From a virus: a DNA stretch of 22,363 nucleotides. The DNA is taken from the IMG/VR virus record IMGVR_UViG_3300024308_000064, positions 1 through 22,363 of that record. One strand, written 5' to 3'. Positions 21,355 to 22,363 of this stretch are shown here, piece after piece. Position numbers and translations under genes: made by a program. The notes beneath the pieces were generated by a model. The model was not told where the DNA came from. It saw only the letters and a list, made by a program, of their open reading frames with translations, and made no database searches. The number at the start of each line of letters is the position of its first letter. Positions within the stretch are counted from its first letter, which is position 1.

Positions 21355-21639
21355 ATGAATCGCACCGTCAAGGAAGCGGCCCAGGTCCTGGGCATCACCG
21401 AGAACACGCTGCGCGCCTGGCTGCGCACCTCCGGCGCCCTCAACAACGACGGCAGCCTGGCAGCCCGCCACATCAACGGCGGCAACCTGTACATGGAGGC
21501 CCGCGTCACCCAGCCCAAGCACCTCGGCCACCGCAAGCACTACGCGGTGCTCAAGGTCACCGAGCGCGGCATCGACTGGCTGGCCGCGCAGATGGGCATC
21601 GAGATCAAGGAAATCCCGCAGAAGGACACCGCCGCATGA
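21355..21639 (+). CDS. KilAC-domain antirepressor-like protein
   Basis: A 94-residue protein that is almost only a KilAC (ANT) domain: MNRTVKEAAQVLGITENTLR forms the helix-turn-helix, followed by AWLRTSGALNNDGSLAARHI, a YMEARVTQ strand and a C-terminal TERGIDWLAAQMGIE helix. In phage antirepressors this domain follows an N-terminal module such as Bro-N or Rha, which is missing here. The ATG follows GAGG and lies 11 bases after the kinase stop. It may bind DNA or act as an accessory of repression. A longer plus-strand frame that starts at 20635 overlaps the kinase gene and is not used. Confidence 0.82.
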   Translation: MNRTVKEAAQVLGITENTLRAWLRTSGALNNDGSLAARHINGGNLYMEARVTQPKHLGHRKHYAVLKVTERGIDWLAAQMGIEIKEIPQKDTAA

Positions 21640-22001
21640 GCAAGCCCAACCCCATCACCGACGCCATCGGCGTGGTCAAGCTGGCCGGCATGCACTTCCA
21701 GAACCCCACCGCCGTGGACGCAGCCACAGTGCGGGACGCCGCCGCCGAGTGCATCCAGCGCCTGGAGTGCATCCCGGAGAAGGCGCTGGAGCTGGTCGGC
21801 CTGTACACCGCCCTGCTGGCACTCATGCCCCGCGGCTGGCTGCCCCACGTCACCCTCACCACCGACCAGGTGCGCCCCTTCGGCGTGGTGGTCACCGACG
21901 AGGCCGGCAACATCGCCACCCACGCACGCGGCAAGACTGTCGACAGTCTCGTCGAGCTGGTGCGGCTACGGCTCCCGGCGGGGCGCGGGGAGGCGGCATG
22001 A
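21636..22001 (+). CDS. Hypothetical protein of the accessory operon
   Basis: A 121-residue soluble protein of unknown family. The start (MSKPNPITDAIGVVKLAGMH) and the middle (ALELVGLYTALLALMPRGWL) are helical, followed by a strand-rich region with VVVTDEAGNIATHARGKTVD. No catalytic motif or membrane segment is evident. ATGA overlaps at both ends couple it to the KilAC and PrtN-family genes, so it probably acts in the same phase of infection. Confidence 0.78.
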   Translation: MSKPNPITDAIGVVKLAGMHFQNPTAVDAATVRDAAAECIQRLECIPEKALELVGLYTALLALMPRGWLPHVTLTTDQVRPFGVVVTDEAGNIATHARGKTVDSLVELVRLRLPAGRGEAA

Positions 22002-22234
22002 CAACGCTGGAGCTACTGCAGCAGCGCTGGAAGGCCAACAGCCTGTCGCTGGCGCAGGTGCGCGAGCACTACTTCCCGCACATCAAAACGGAGAAGCGCC
22101 TGCGCGCCCTGATCCGCAACGGAGAGGTCGCCCTCCCTACCTTCAAGCACACCGATTCCCGCCTGGCGCCGCTGTACGTGCGCCTGACGGACCTGGCCGC
22201 CTACCTCGACTCCCGAGCCGAGCAGGCGGCTTAA
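21998..22234 (+). CDS. PrtN-family (pyocin activator-like) protein
   Basis: A 78-residue protein with the PrtN-family layout: N-terminal helix (MTTLELLQQRWKANSLSLAQ), YFPHIKTEKRLRALIRNGEV, then VRLTDLAAYLDSRAE. In P. aeruginosa PrtN activates pyocin genes at P-box repeats after DNA damage; short family members are also common in prophage early operons, where they may act like excisionase or local activators. GGGGAGG precedes the start. It is coupled to the gene before it by a 4-base overlap. Which target it has here is unknown. Confidence 0.82.
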   Translation: MTTLELLQQRWKANSLSLAQVREHYFPHIKTEKRLRALIRNGEVALPTFKHTDSRLAPLYVRLTDLAAYLDSRAEQAA

Positions 22235-22285
22235 CCACCCCCGGCACCACCGGGCTCTGACACATCAACCGAAGAGACACAGCAC

Positions 22286-22363
22286 ATGAGCAAACGCCCC
22301 TTCATGGACACCCTCCGCGAGATCGAGATGGGTGGCCTGCTGGACGAGCTGACCGACGCGCAG
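22286..22363 (+). CDS. Start of a small phage protein (partial)
   Basis: The last 78 bases open with MSKRPFMDTLREIEMGGLLD and continue to the window edge. ATG 22286 has GAAGAGA about 10 bases upstream and lies 51 bases after the PrtN-family stop, in the same direction. Too little is visible to assign a function. Confidence 0.6.
   Translation, partial: MSKRPFMDTLREIEMGGLLDELTDAQ

Noticed and set aside
1-22363. tRNA genes, insertion sequences and attachment sites
   Set aside because: No cloverleaf, transposase or integrase was recognised, and neither prophage end lies in the window.

Overview
The window is most of a temperate lambda-type siphovirus genome, probably a prophage of a high-GC gammaproteobacterium. 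Pseudomonas is the likeliest host, judged from GC-rich codon use and the kinds of genes present (a PrtN-family protein and Pseudomonas-type phage proteins). This host call is inference from sequence style, as no host gene or attachment site is visible. Both ends cut through phage genes: the tape measure gene on the left and a small early gene on the right.

Reading the minus strand from right to left, positions 19534-13975 carry the early/regulatory arm: a Cro-like repressor, a 360-base structured interval, a CII-family regulator, a TraR/DksA-type zinc-finger protein, a large primase-helicase, a 342-base repeat-rich gap that looks like a replication origin, and a protein in the position of lambda Q. 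A strong hairpin terminator follows at 13825-13848. The late operon then runs from 13790 to the left edge: two holin-like membrane proteins, a Z-like protein, a candidate cos region, terminase small and large subunits, gpW, portal, ClpP-like head protease, decoration protein, gpE-type capsid, head-tail connector, tail terminator, tail tube, a secreted cargo protein between hairpins, a frameshifted G/GT tail chaperone, and the tape measure.

The CI-like, S24-type repressor (19648-20454, plus strand) diverges from cro, and the space between holds promoters and dyad operators. Behind its terminator a promoter starts a second plus-strand operon (20598 to the right edge) of tightly overlapping small genes: a 59-residue protein, a dNMP kinase, a KilAC-domain protein, an unknown protein, a PrtN-family protein and a partial gene. 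A lone plus-strand, AT-richer gene for a single-pass membrane protein (17718-18275) sits inside the minus-strand early operon and looks like accessory cargo.

The least ordinary features are: (1) the cro-cII interval, a run of hairpins with different stems but the same eight-base loop; (2) at least eight exact copies of a nine-base repeat in both orientations next to the primase gene; (3) a phased TTAAC array ahead of the terminase gene; (4) a clear U_UUU_UUC -1 frameshift site in the tail chaperone gene; and (5) the same Ig-like module inserted in both the tail tube and head decoration proteins.
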